The notes under the pieces were generated by a model, which was given only the letters and a program-made list of their open reading frames with translations, searched no databases and had not been told where the DNA came from. A DNA stretch of 64,000 nucleotides from Adineta vaga (Eukaryota; Rotifera). Below, piece by piece: positions 1 to 11,432 of the stretch. Location of the stretch: assembly GCA_021613535.1 (NCBI GenBank), contig CP075497.1:62001-126000 (forward strand), given 5' to 3'. Position 1 is the first letter of the stretch; each line of letters opens with the position of its first letter. The translations under genes were made by a program, and so were the position numbers.

Positions 1-49
1 TTGTTCATCGATGATATCATCTCACCGTTCATTCATTTATTTAGATGCA

Positions 50-1002
50 ATGAACATGGCATCAAAACATAAATTTAATTTAGCTATTCCATCACAAGAT
101 GAAGATCCATGCAAGAAGTTTCGACTTGAAAGAAAATGTTTTGCTATCGCTTGCCGATCAAATTTCACCAGTGAGATATAGTTGACACATAATTATCAAA
201 TTAAAATCACTGAACTATTATCTTTTTAATAGAAGAAGATATCTCCCATCATATTCAAAATGAATTTAATGAAAACTTACAATATATTTGTATTGCACGT
301 TCGGATAAACCACAGTTTTATGGGTTGCCTTCTATATATTACATTCAAATAAATCTTCATAAAAAGATCAACAAGAAGAGATTGTTTTTAAAAGAAGTAT
401 CAGGTTAGAATAATTTCACTTGATTTATACGAATGCTGACGACATTTTTGAATAGAATTCTATTATTAAACTGTTTTTAGGAATGAATTGTAATTATCAA
501 GTAACACATGATAGTCGAGCTTGGAATGCATTCCTGAAAAAAGGTTTCCCTTTTGACTAATTTTTTTCTTTATTAAATAAATGCTTATATATATATATAT
601 GTTTATTCTAGTTGGCGCATATATTGAATATGGACAATTTCGATCAGTAAGATCACGTCTCGGTATAGAATCGGCTCGGACAGATAGAAATAAACATAAA
701 AAATTGAGAAAAGGAACTTTAGTACAAAGTCAACAACTTGAAATGAAAACAACGCAATTAATTGTAAAACAATTCGTCGAAATCATCACCACGAATGTAA
801 GAACATCTATTGATAATGCCATTCAACTTGCGACTGGATTCATACCATATGAATGTGAACATGAAAAACAAATGTGAGTATCAGTACCTTCATTCCTTTA
901 CAAGTTTCAAGAAATTAACTCATGTTTTTGTCTATCATTAATAGACTTCTAGAAAAACTGAACTCTGCTTACCAATTCTTACAAATTGATTCCATACAAT
1001 AA
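50..1002 (+). CDS. Rep-like (rolling-circle replication initiator fold) protein, active site degenerate
   Basis: Spliced model: exons 50-170, 233-403, 481-543, 612-873 and 945-1002, all with GT-AG junctions and compatible phases, giving about 225 aa. A good acceptor (tttatttag) ends at 44, so upstream exons may lie outside the window. Residues about 25-130 follow the order of a CRESS-type Rep N-terminal domain: a basic start, an F-x-x-x-C strand, a T-K-E-D helix start, a Y-I-C-I-A-R strand, then a Y-I-E-Y-G-Q-F segment. The residues needed for nicking are not visible: the His-x-His position reads Y-Y-I-Q (about 76-79) and the catalytic Tyr position reads F-L-K-K (115-118). Rep-type ORFs are known cargo of bdelloid Terminons. 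The family call is by eye and moderate; loss of nicking activity is inferred. Confidence 0.5.
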
Positions 1003-1250
1003 CTATTTGATTTTCAATGAAACGGCCAGCAACGTGCATTTTGAGAACCACTTATCTGATACGTTTAAATGTACTCTGTTTGTCTCTTTCAGAATAATTA
1101 TGATTTTCTAGACATAAGCTTGTATAGTCAATTGTTCTATGATAGAATTTGAAAAAAATGTAGATCTTGTACATATATTGTCTGCGTAGTTTGTAACATA
1201 AATAATATGATTCTATTAAAATATTCTAGATTAAACTACAACACACACTG

Positions 1251-1704
1251 ATGGCATCTGATTTGTGGCGTTTAGTTCAAATTATGATAGATTCAGCTAT
1301 CGAAGAATTTGTATTATCACCTGATGATAAAAGATCATCAACAACTGAAAATTCCAACGAACAAACAAGTAAATATGATCAACCATCAAATACTGATCGA
1401 CAATTTTGTTTCATCATCTTCAACAATCCAAAATGGTCTCATATACTTCGACGACACAGAGAAAAGGTATATGAAAACGAAATAAAGGCATTTAACTCCA
1501 TGATGTATATATTTTTTCTAGATTGCACAACAACGAGCACAAACTGTTACATCTGATCCATCAACTGCAAAGAGAAATGAAGAAAAAAAGGAATTGTCTT
1601 TGGATGACCGTTTTACTGCGCAATTACGACGACTATTCGATGATTATATGAAGCATACAAAACGACGATCTCCTATTAAATATTTCATTGATTTTACTGA
1701 ATGA
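1251..1704 (+). CDS. Small hypothetical protein, two exons
   Basis: Exons 1251-1466 and 1522-1704 join in phase 0 to give 132 aa. The protein has a hydrophobic-acidic start (residues 1-25), a Ser/Asn/Gln-rich middle and a basic C-terminal half with a short amphipathic stretch (L-R-R-L-F-D-D-Y). I recognise no family. An acceptor-like site (ttctag) lies 21 bp before the ATG, so the ATG may sit in a second exon or follow a trans-splice site. It lies between the Rep-like and RT-like genes on the same strand and is probably part of the same element. It could instead be the C-terminal part of the preceding gene, but that gene ends in a clean stop at 1002. Confidence 0.45.
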
Positions 1705-2037
1705 AAGAATTGAATTTTGTTCTAAATTGTGTTGAAAAGAAATATTGATATACATATATATCAGAATAAAAACGAATTGAAAACTCAATCTCGAAACCCA
1801 TATTCGGACATGATACATGTATAACTAAAGAAGTATCTTTAAAATATTTCTGTTTCGTTTTAGATAAAAATAAAAATAAAATAAACAATACCGATTGAAG
1901 CACCATTCATTCATCATAATTTAATTTTAACAATGAGCGAACATTCATTCTATAAGATATATGTAAATAGCACTATTGTACTGATGTAATAAGCTACTCA
2001 CTTATTGTATTCGATTCTTTCTTTTCAGTGGCGTGAT

Positions 2038-5000
2038 ATGCAATGGTATGATAACATTTTTGATGTCATGGATGACAATGAAGATATATTGGAATGTACA
2101 CCAGAAGAATTAAATCGATACTATATGTCAGGACAAATTCGGTCAAATTTTGAAGAAGAAGATGACAACAACTACAGCAACATCAATGAAGAAGTCACGT
2201 TAGATATCGATACGATATTGTTCGCTGATCACACTGATGATAATCAAGTAAACAAAGTTTCAGTTATAAATTGTAGATAACTTATGTGTTTCTTAATGTT
2301 TAGTCAGCCACAATAACAAATGCAGAAAAGAAAATAGAAAACAAGGCGACACAGAAGCAAGAAGACATTCTATCAAAAAAACTAAGTCAATTATCCACAG
2401 ATAGTAATGACGAACAACCTATTGCCAAGTCTGATCGAAAAAGACGACGAAGTACATCTAGAAGTCTGAATTTAGTTTCAAAAAAGATTAAATTTACTCA
2501 AAATAACGATACAAAGGATAAGAGTACAAATGATAAGATTATAGAAGAGAAATCTGATGATGTACCAGCATATTTATCACTAACAAATGTATCGTTTCTT
2601 CGTGTCCTTCAACAGATTCAAAATACAGAAAATTCAATTGATGTGAAAGATTTGCAAATAATAGCATTGTTAATGCATCGTATAACTACTAATCGTATAC
2701 AAAAACAGATTAACACTGTCTATCTGCGATCCGGTACGGGTAAATTAGATGATTCTAGTTTCGATTTAATCGAAATCGATCGACGAGTCTGGCCTAAAGA
2801 AGTTAGATCAGGTATACTAGGAAAAAGTGCACAATCGAACATTACTACGGCAACAGAAATCAATTCAGATAGTGAACAACTCGATTATGAAAATCTTGCC
2901 AATGAACGTCTACAACAAATCCATGAACAATTTGAACAATACACTCAACAACTCATTGACAAAAAGAATCATTTAATCGGATTTACATCACCAATAGAAA
3001 AGACAATCGTTCAGTATGTTCAGCACTATGGCATTATTCCACTTCAAATGAAAAGAGATCTCAAAATAGCTCTACTCAAACATGATTACAATACCATCAT
3101 ACTTCGAAGAAAATATGAACAAGAAAATCCAAATGAATATCATGTAAGTCAAGTAGAGCTAGTCGAAGAATTTCATAGAACTAATATCAATATTCTGTTA
3201 TCATTCAGATTGAAATTGCCGAACAGCTATGTACTTTAAAATATGAGTTAGAGAAATCGAAACGTGAATTAATTGAATTAAAACAACGAGTTTTCTATCA
3301 GAAACTTCCTGCTTTTGTCAAAGATATCGAATTATCACCATCACCGTCTACTATTTCTGCAGCAACAACAACAACATCCAACATGGTTCATAATCAGATA
3401 TTCAACAATATGCATGAAAGAATGATTCAACAAAAGAAACTTGATCTACTTGCTGCATATATAGCCAAAGCAGAAATCAAATACTATCAAGCAGACAGTA
3501 ACTTCAATTCTGAATATACGAAGATGCTGAATAATCATCGAAATCTTGTACGAAACAAAGGAATGACTTCAGCATTAAGCGATTTATTGGAAAAGCGTCT
3601 CACCAATATCACCGATCGATTACGAGATATACATTGTTATCGAATCAATTACTTTCTTCGAAGTTCTTATAGTGATTTGGAAAACATATACAAACAAATT
3701 GAACCTCAAGAAAATACGAATATTAACGTGTTCTTTTCAAATGTAATTAGTGATACAATACACGGATTGAATCAAAAACAAATACAGTTACTTAGTCGAG
3801 GACCGGCTTATGTTCCACCTTGTCAATCACGACTCAAATTTTCGTCGAAATCAACAAAAACAACCATAACAGATATTGTGAAAAAGCAATATGCACCATT
3901 GAAACATCAAATGGCTAGTCTCTTTTCAAAGCATCGTGTTAATATTGCTTCATCATGGGATGTTCATTCAATTATTTGTCAAAAGTTTACTAATCTTTTT
4001 GCTATTTCAATTCCTCATAACATTCAACAACGTGCTACTGAAGAAATGAAATTAATTCAATCGATACGATCTTCTCTTAAAACAAACAATATGATACTAC
4101 GACGAACAGCTGACAATCGAAATACATTCTACGTAGGGAAGAAGAATGATTTCGAAGCAAAAGCAAACGAATTTATGTTGAAATCTAGTGATAAATATGA
4201 ATTTACAGTGGCCATTGGTGATGATGAAGACAATAATGACGATAAAAAAAAACAACCACAAAATCCACACTATTTTTTGAAGGGAAGAATCGAAGCAATA
4301 AATTTTGCATTAGAAACGTTGGGAAAGCGCAAAGCATTAGATAATGATACGATCAACAAGTTAATAATTGATCCAAAGAAAGTTAAATTAACTTATCTGT
4401 ATTTCCGGGCGGATATTTCGAAAGTGAGTGTCATCTCGAGTTATCTTTTTTTTGCTTCTCATCTAATCTTTCTCAAGATAATATTCATTTTATTTGAATA
4501 GGAAAACGAACTGACACTTGTACCAACGATCGTAGCACATCAGAGTATGACATCAAATATTGCCGAATATGTTGATAAATTGATTCGACCATTTGCTGAT
4601 GAAAAGATGAAACATTTAACATTTTTTAATGAAGCTGATTTCATGAAAAAATTAATGTATTATACATATGATCAACGTCGTTTAAAATCAACAAGTCTCT
4701 TTTGCACAATTCAAATTACTAATTTTTATTCATTGGATAAGCACGACACAATGATTGATACAATTATAGCTTTCTTGAAAGACAAATCAGCAAATAACAC
4801 AGTCAATAAAGTATCAATCAATACAATTAAAAATCTATTACAATTATTTTTCTATCAAAATCTCTTTACATATGAAAATAAAATTTATATAATAAAAAAT
4901 GGTAGTCCAAACACGATGTCATTAAGTCAAACACTAGCTAATATATATTTATTTGAGTGGCAAAAGGCCATGTTGAATCAATTCGAATACGATCAAGAAT

Positions 5001-5782
5001 TATTTGGACGGTTAGTACAATTCTTTTTTCTTCTCCATAAATATAATTCGCAATGATAATTGCTATCTTTTAGACAGCAAGATCAAATCTTTTTCACATG
5101 GAATAAGTCTTATGACATGCTTTATTCTTATCTACAGTCCCTAAGAAAGCAACAACCTAGTGTTAATTTTAAAATATCAATTGGATCAAATGTACATTAC
5201 TTCAACGCATATATTGAAAATAGAAAAGGTGAACTGTACACAAAAGTGTATCATGATCCAATGATACCACGTTATACACTGCCTTATGTTGTTGGTCATT
5301 CAAAAGTACGACATAGTGACTGGCTTCGATCAACACTTCTTCGAGCTGTCTGTTACTGTTCATCCGTTGGAGATTTTCTTCAAGAACGTCTCTATCTTGA
5401 ACTCACTTATCTTGTCAATGGTTATTCATTTTTCTTTGTGGAAAGTCACATACAAAATTTCTTCGATTATTTCCAAAGAGAATCAATGCGATACTGTTCA
5501 GAACAAACAAATTATCATTCATTTCGTCGACAATGGTTCGATTTTTTTGAGTTACAAAATCAACGCTCGGAAAAACTTCAACAATTGGATGATAACAAGC
5601 AAGTAATTCGTTTCAGCTATTTCTATGATTATGGTCCAAGATGTGAATTTAATCAATATTTTCATGAATTATGGTCGGATTATTTTAGATCGAATACAAC
5701 ATTATCCAATGAAAAGTTAAAGATCCTACTGACAACCAAGCACACCCATTCACTCAACGCATTATTATCTTTTCGAACATGA
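2038..5782 (+). CDS. Athena-type Penelope-like RT protein with lost catalytic aspartates, long coiled-coil N-terminus
   Basis: Five exons (2038-2247, 2304-3143, 3209-4423, 4502-5010, 5074-5782) join in frame to 1159 aa. The N-terminal 350 residues are acidic then Lys/Arg-rich, with helical Gln/Glu/Lys stretches likely to form coiled coils. About residue 490 is L-S-R-G-P-A-Y-V-P-P-C, a motif found ahead of the RT core in Athena-like elements. The RT core is collinear with the Athena copies at 41643 and 48590, through to their C-terminus, with no GIY-YIG domain. Motif A reads C-T-I-Q-I-T-N-F-Y where the relative at 41643 has C-T-I-D-I-I-D-L-Y. Motif C reads Q-Q-D-Q where it has Y-I-D-D. Polymerase activity is therefore unlikely, yet about 3.5 kb of coding sequence stays open across four introns. 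It may be an accessory or structural paralogue of the active RT. Confidence 0.75.
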
Positions 5783-6127
5783 GATTTTGTATACTATAGA
5801 TTACATTTGTCTTTGACAATCAATTCAAATCTTTTCTTAAAGACTATGCACTTTGTAACATGATTAAAACTGATATTAATCAAATAGATCATGTGGTCTA
5901 CGCTGATCTTTTTCTTTTGAATTTTCTTTCAATCACTTGTTTTCTATCATTTCTCTAATACTTTATGTTCAATTTCTTGTTTCAGATACATTTCTAGTAA
6001 ATCTGGTCTGCGATCTATTAACCTTTGAAAGCATATCAGTCTGTATTTCAATTGAAGTAAAACCAAACATCCATACAATCGAGTACTTCATCATTGAAAT
6101 CATTTCAAATCTGTCGATAGAAACACA
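5783..6127. other. Intergenic stretch between RT-like and exonuclease genes
   Basis: No recognisable gene. A polypyrimidine-AG acceptor (tcttgtttcag) ends at about 5985 and could be the last 5'-UTR splice, or a spliced-leader acceptor, for the exonuclease mRNA. The exonuclease frame has a stop just upstream of its ATG. Confidence 0.4.
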
Positions 6128-6937
6128 ATGTTACAATTGAATTCAAGTCTATCCAGTAATGAACGAAAACGAATCTTAAATATACAATTAAGTATTTTAC
6201 CAGCATTCACTCCACTCAATGATTGGCGAGTGCATTGTGTTAGTCAAACAACTGATCCATCATTATTGCACTATCTTATTGAATTAGCACGAAAAACAGT
6301 GAAATATACAATCGATACGGAACATGATTATTACACATATGAACCAGCATTGATTCAAATCGAATTCATATGTCGACAATCAATTATTCTTTTGATTGAA
6401 ACGTGCCATTTACCACAAGCATCAACTGTGACATTTTGGTTAATCAAATCGCTTCTTAAAATAATTTTTAATCCATCTAATATCATTTACTCGTGGGGTG
6501 ATGCTGTAAATGAATTAAGTCGATTTATACATTACAATCTATTTTCCTGGTCAATTCTTTATCAAATGAATAACAACGATATACAAAGTGGCTTTAAAAT
6601 ATGGTATAATAAAACTTTCATTCATGATTGTAGTCTCGACTTATACGGAGATGATCATGAACTATGTACATGTTCACATCGACCAGTAAAACATAAAAAC
6701 AACCAATGGTCACTTCAGAAAGCAATTGCTTATGCATTTCATGAATTTCTAGATAAGAGTCGGTGTAAAAGTAAATGGCGCCAACGACTGTCAAGCAGGA
6801 ATCAAATACGACAGAAAATGTGTAACGAATTAATTCGATATGCAGCTAATGATTGTTTAGCTGTCACCAAACTACAAATGTTAGTCGGTTTCAACTACAC
6901 CAAAGAACAACTTGACATGTATAATCGAAACAAATGA
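6128..6937 (+). CDS. DEDDy-type 3'-5' exonuclease (Terminon accessory ORF)
   Basis: Intronless, 269 aa. Motif I is D63-T-E65 in a hydrophobic strand, followed by E/Y/I-Q-I-E as in the DnaQ/RNase D fold. Motif II is probably D125 in W-G-D-A-V-N-E. Motif III is Y238-A-A-N-D242, the Y-x3-D signature that defines the DEDDy class. The family removes 3'-terminal nucleotides using two metal ions. DEDDy exonucleases are among the ORFs reported from bdelloid Terminons, and the position just downstream of the RT-like gene on the same strand fits. A C-x-C-x-H cluster (180-184) is extra and could bind metal. The ATG is preceded in frame by a stop. All catalytic residues are present, so it appears functional. 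Confidence 0.75.
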   Translation: MLQLNSSLSSNERKRILNIQLSILPAFTPLNDWRVHCVSQTTDPSLLHYLIELARKTVKYTIDTEHDYYTYEPALIQIEFICRQSIILLIETCHLPQASTVTFWLIKSLLKIIFNPSNIIYSWGDAVNELSRFIHYNLFSWSILYQMNNNDIQSGFKIWYNKTFIHDCSLDLYGDDHELCTCSHRPVKHKNNQWSLQKAIAYAFHEFLDKSRCKSKWRQRLSSRNQIRQKMCNELIRYAANDCLAVTKLQMLVGFNYTKEQLDMYNRNK

Positions 6938-7191
6938 TTTAAATAGTAAGACACGTATACATAGTGATATACGCATAGCTATCGAATTCTTTCTAGAAAT
7001 AGCAACCATATGGAACATTGAAGAAATTTCGAACATTAAATGTTTTATCATTGTATTTGTGTTTTGTTGATGTTTATGAAGAAGAGAAAACAGAAGATTA
7101 TAATATGCATTCGTCGTTGTGTTTTTTTATATTTATTTCTTTTATTTGTAGATAGCATCCTGAGTATATCTATTTCTACGTTTCAGAAAAA

Positions 7192-7793
7192 ATGTCTACT
7201 ACAAGAGCAACATACCAAAACGAAAGTAATTACAATTATGACATCTTTTATTTTGAATTGAAATGGCTCGAATTTTCTTTTTCTTTTCAGATGATGACAA
7301 GCAACAACAGCAACAACAGATTGAGCAAGTAAATATAGAAAACAAAGCTAATGTATGTACAAAATGACTATTATTTCTTACCAGCAATCTGACTCACTGT
7401 CAATCACCGACACTACGAAAACATCCATTGAAAACGATCAGGAAAAATTCGCAAATAACCAACAAGTTGAAGCAATAAGCACAGATGTAAATTTAATTGG
7501 TTTTTTGCGATGTTATATTCCACTTGAACGTTGTAAGGTAAAATATGTAATATTTTCGATTAAGAAATAGATGAACTGATACCATACTCTGTTCTCATTT
7601 GCACGATTACTTATAGGTGGAAAGCTATGGGATTAATCATAGTGACACTCAAGGTACAACTTTTCGAAAAGACGCAGCACTAACTCAAGAAGAAGAAGAA
7701 GAAGAAGGAAAAGAAACAACAAAAGAATTAAAACCAAAAAGTCAATCAAATCAATTCGCTACATCACGAACGGAATCAAATGAAGATAAATGA
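7192..7793 (+). CDS. Small acidic Gln/Glu-rich protein, four exons
   Basis: Exons 7192-7225, 7291-7352, 7385-7537 and 7617-7793 join in frame to 141 aa. The protein has a Gln run at residues 15-20, a short ordered patch around G-F-L-R-C-Y-I-P-L-E-R-C (about 70-85), a Glu run and a hydrophilic tail. A further acceptor (tttcag) ends six bases before the start, so the 5' UTR is spliced or trans-spliced. No family is recognised. It keeps the strand and very short introns of the neighbouring genes and most likely belongs to the same element. Confidence 0.5.
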
Positions 7794-7996
7794 TGTGGAA
7801 CATTATTCGACTTCGTAGATTTTAATGCGTTGGAAAACTACATCTATGTAGATTTCTTCGAATAAACTTTTATATTAAACAAGAAGACGAAAGAGATATA
7901 ACTTATCAAAGAAACTAATTTCCTTTCATTTCAGATCTAAACTCATATTGATTTCATTTCCTGTAATCATCTTATTTCAATCGCTTTCGTTTCTAA

Positions 7997-8373
7997 ATGG
8001 CTTCAAGCAGTAGCTCCACGTCAGTCTCTGAAAAACTGAATTCAAGCCGTAAGAAACTGTTACAAATTGTCATCGTGAAACTGACCTATATTTTGATTTC
8101 TAACTAGATACGAACAAGCCATCAAAAATGATGGACATAGAGGATATTGTGACATCTCCAGTACAAACTGAACAATGTTCTAGTTTAGCATCATCAATAA
8201 TACGGACTTCAAGTGCACCATTACCACGAACTTCAGCGTCAGTTACACAAAATCCTAGTCAAACACCGCGACGTCAAGTGGTCACATTCAAATTACCAGG
8301 AGAAGTAGATCCAACGATTCCAACTACCCAATATGTCATTATTATCGAGATCTATCGAGAATATGTCTCTTGA
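7997..8373 (+). CDS. Small Ser/Thr-rich protein, two exons
   Basis: Exons 7997-8048 and 8108-8373 give about 105 aa. The N-terminus is a Ser run (S-S-S-S-S-T-S), followed by a Ser/Thr/Pro-rich disordered region with T-P-R-R-Q-V-V-T-F-K-L-P-G near the C-terminus. It may continue into further exons, because acceptor-like sites occur near 8615 and 8799, but I cannot fix them. The function is unknown; the disordered composition suggests a regulatory or packaging role, which is only a guess. Confidence 0.4.
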
Positions 8374-8799
8374 AAACAAACCTGGCCAAAAATGACTCAG
8401 AATATTTCCATGTCAATTTAATTGTTTTTGAAATCTTTACTCTTAACTATTGTATCTTTTATTAGCTCATGTCTTTTTTCGTCAAAACCTCATTGTATTT
8501 CGCACTTTATTTAAATCTGTTCTTTGTCTACTACATATTATAAACATTCGAAATATCATCATTTTTTTTCAAACACATTTCACCTTTCTTTAACCATATG
8601 TTTGTCTATTCTAGATATAAATATATCTTTATCAACAATGTCAAACAGCTCAATCGTACAATTTATCAGTCATAAATGCGTTTACTTGAACAAGTAAGTG
8701 ACTTAAACATATGTAGGACAAATCGAATGAGATATTGTTATATTTGAAATTCTCATAAATGTAGATGGTGATCCATTTGACAAAAAATCTAGGACATAG
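8374..8799 (+). other. Stretch with no gene I can define
   Basis: AT-rich sequence with several acceptor-like sites (ttctag about 8615, acatag about 8799). It probably holds UTR and/or small exons of the next gene. Nothing is certain. Confidence 0.3.
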
Positions 8800-10779
8800 G
8801 TTTGAATAATCTCAATAACAATACGACATCAAACACCCAAGTGAGTACTAGTCGGTTAGAATGTCGTAGAAGAATTTCCCTGATATATTTTATATATATT
8901 TATTTACATGAGATAAAAATCATGGATCTACCCCTTGAACATTCAAAAGTTATTTGGATGATGACAGACGATTACCATGAAGCATACGACTGAAGGGAAA
9001 ATAAAACATTCAGCTTCATATAATCTACTGCATTAGTGTAATCGTAACTGTTGTTTTTGTGGAATGTAATCTAATTTGAATTCAAACTTTCTGTCGCAAT
9101 GCATAGCACATTTCTTTCTTTTGAAAAGCTGGCAGTTTTCTTTCGACTTCTATACAAAATTATCAAAAATCATCTGAATAATTTGATTTGTGTAAAAGAC
9201 ACGAACTAATGTCGTAGCTCTATGCTTTTATACACATTCATTTAACGTTGTTTTCAATCGAATTTATCTTGATTTGCTTTTCTTTTTTCAGATTGAAAAG
9301 AATACTTTTAAATCTGACGATTTATTACCTTTGCATCATACACAAATGAGAAAAAATAGGTACCAATCGAACCGATTAATACAACAAAATTCAGGAAGAA
9401 AATCTCATGGTAACCGGAGAATACAAAGATTTAGAAGAAAATGTCGTTCAAACGGAATGACTAAAGAAGCAATCGAAAAGCTAGTGGAAACTCAAAAGAC
9501 AACTCATTCAATTCATCAAAACAGTCAAAATCTAGAGAGAAATTATAGGAATAGTTGTTTTACAAGTCGTGCTGAGGATGATCTCAAAATCGTATCGTCA
9601 ATGTTGTTTGAGAACCATCAGGTATGACGATAATAGGTAGCGAAATAAAGTTATATAGTATTATTTAACATACAGACCTATCTTCATCAATATCAATCTA
9701 ATAAAGAAAACATACAAACTGAATCAACTAATAAATCATTATTGATATTGATCCCAACAGTATCAACAGGAACTTGGAGTTCACCACCATCGTCTAAAAC
9801 ATATCAAAAGACGCTTCAACGATATACCTTATCTACAGATCATTGGAAACAAACATCAATGCTAATACCTAATTATTATCAACTCTCTTTCTTTGAATTC
9901 AAAAATTTCCTACTTAACATAATTCAACCAAGCGATCGGCAGCAGATTCAAGATCGAATGACAAATTTTACCGCACTGCAAACCATACAACAGCGTGCCC
10001 AGCTAATGTGCAAGGTTTCTCAATTAAGAATTGAAAATGATTATTGGAATTATATCGCCAATATTGCAGACATGCCCATTATAATTTGGCTATCAGAAGT
10101 TTCTAAAGACGTCACTAGACAAAATTTCATTAATTGGGATCATACTAAAACAAAACACAATATTCAACAACGTCAACAAATGATTCAAGATAAATTGCAA
10201 CAAGCTGAACATAATTTGAATAAACATTTACACCAACAGCTAGATCCGTTATCTTTTCAAGTGAAAAAAAAAGCGCTTCCAGATCATCCAATAACTATTA
10301 TTACCGATGCTTTGACTCGTCTGGTAGAAAATGGTCTACATTATTTTCGTATGAACTTTGAACGGAGGAAAATCTTGTTAATGTCTGATATTAATGATGC
10401 ACAGCTAGTCAAATCATTCTATGATTTAAATCCGACATCACAACAGGTTTCTGTTCATTTATTACATAGTTTTTATTTTACTTTATTCTTGTCTTTCATG
10501 ATATCTTAGATTTCGACTGCTCAAAAACTTTGGCGAACTAAAATAAAGCAATGTCGAAAAACCGTTCTTCATCAAAAGAAAAACTATTCATTGTCAATGT
10601 TATATGCTAGTACAATAAATAAAGAGAGCCAAAAGCAGCAAAATGAAGTACCTAAAATGGGATCATTTACTCCGACCATGTCTACTATTGTGGAAGCTCG
10701 TCTATGTAATATGGAAGAGCGCATTCATCAATTGATACATTTTTCTTCTACTTTTTACCATAAACCTTTCTTCTCGTAA
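8800..10779 (+). CDS. Gln-rich coiled-coil protein (putative structural ORF of the element); start unclear
   Basis: Exons about 8800-8840, 9292-9621, 9676-10446 and 10510-10779 join in frame to about 470 aa. The first exon is Asn/Thr-rich and its 5' limit is not certain. The second is basic (R/K clusters). The third has long helical Gln/Lys/Asn segments (I-Q-Q-R-Q-Q-M-I-Q-D-K-L-Q-Q-A-E-H) typical of coiled coils. The last is basic then amphipathic and ends at 10779. No enzymatic motif is seen. Terminons are reported to carry structural coiled-coil ORFs, which fits its place. All junctions are GT-AG with intact phase, so the gene is not visibly decayed. Confidence 0.6.
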
Positions 10780-11432
10780 TATACACCTCCACCCAATATT
10801 GTATCCTCTATATAGATGGGAAAAAATTATCAATGAAAGTTTGAATGTATAAAAGTTTTCATTTCTTTTTCTTATTTGAATTGGTGTACAACTTCAACAT
10901 GTAAACTAAACTTCTTTCTCTGTTCTAGATATAATTAACATTCGACATTTAGTATATTCTGAAATCAATTATCGAAATCTACATCAAGGAACGCTTTTTA
11001 CGTACCACTAGTATTAAGAAAAAGTGTGAAAACGAAAAGAAAACTTTCTATTATCTATCTAGATTTCAAATTATATTATCAAGGAATCAATCATTTCATA
11101 CATATCACATAGTTTCAAACATCTCAAAAGTAAGTATAAGCAGGAAAAGTCAACTACATACATAATCATATACTCAGACCCAAATATTTCCAAGGCATCT
11201 TATCTTATTACGCACTCCCTTAACTAAGAATAAGATTTTTCCAACATGCTCAGCTCCAAATTATATCTGCTACACTGAATATGAGACTATAAAATTGATT
11301 GTATCATATACCAAACATACAGGTAAGTATAGCTTCGGTTTCATATGCAATGAACGTTACACTACTTCTTCTCTTATGACCTTTCAATCGCATTTCAGCC
11401 TTAAAAAGTTAAAAATTTTCTTTTAAGTTTAG
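10780..11432 (+). other. Possible 5' exons of the membrane-protein gene; not resolved
   Basis: Splice-like signals occur (ttctag about 10928; cag|gtaagt about 11323) with short open stretches between them, but no continuous reading frame with a Met could be joined to the exon at 11433. Confidence 0.3.
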
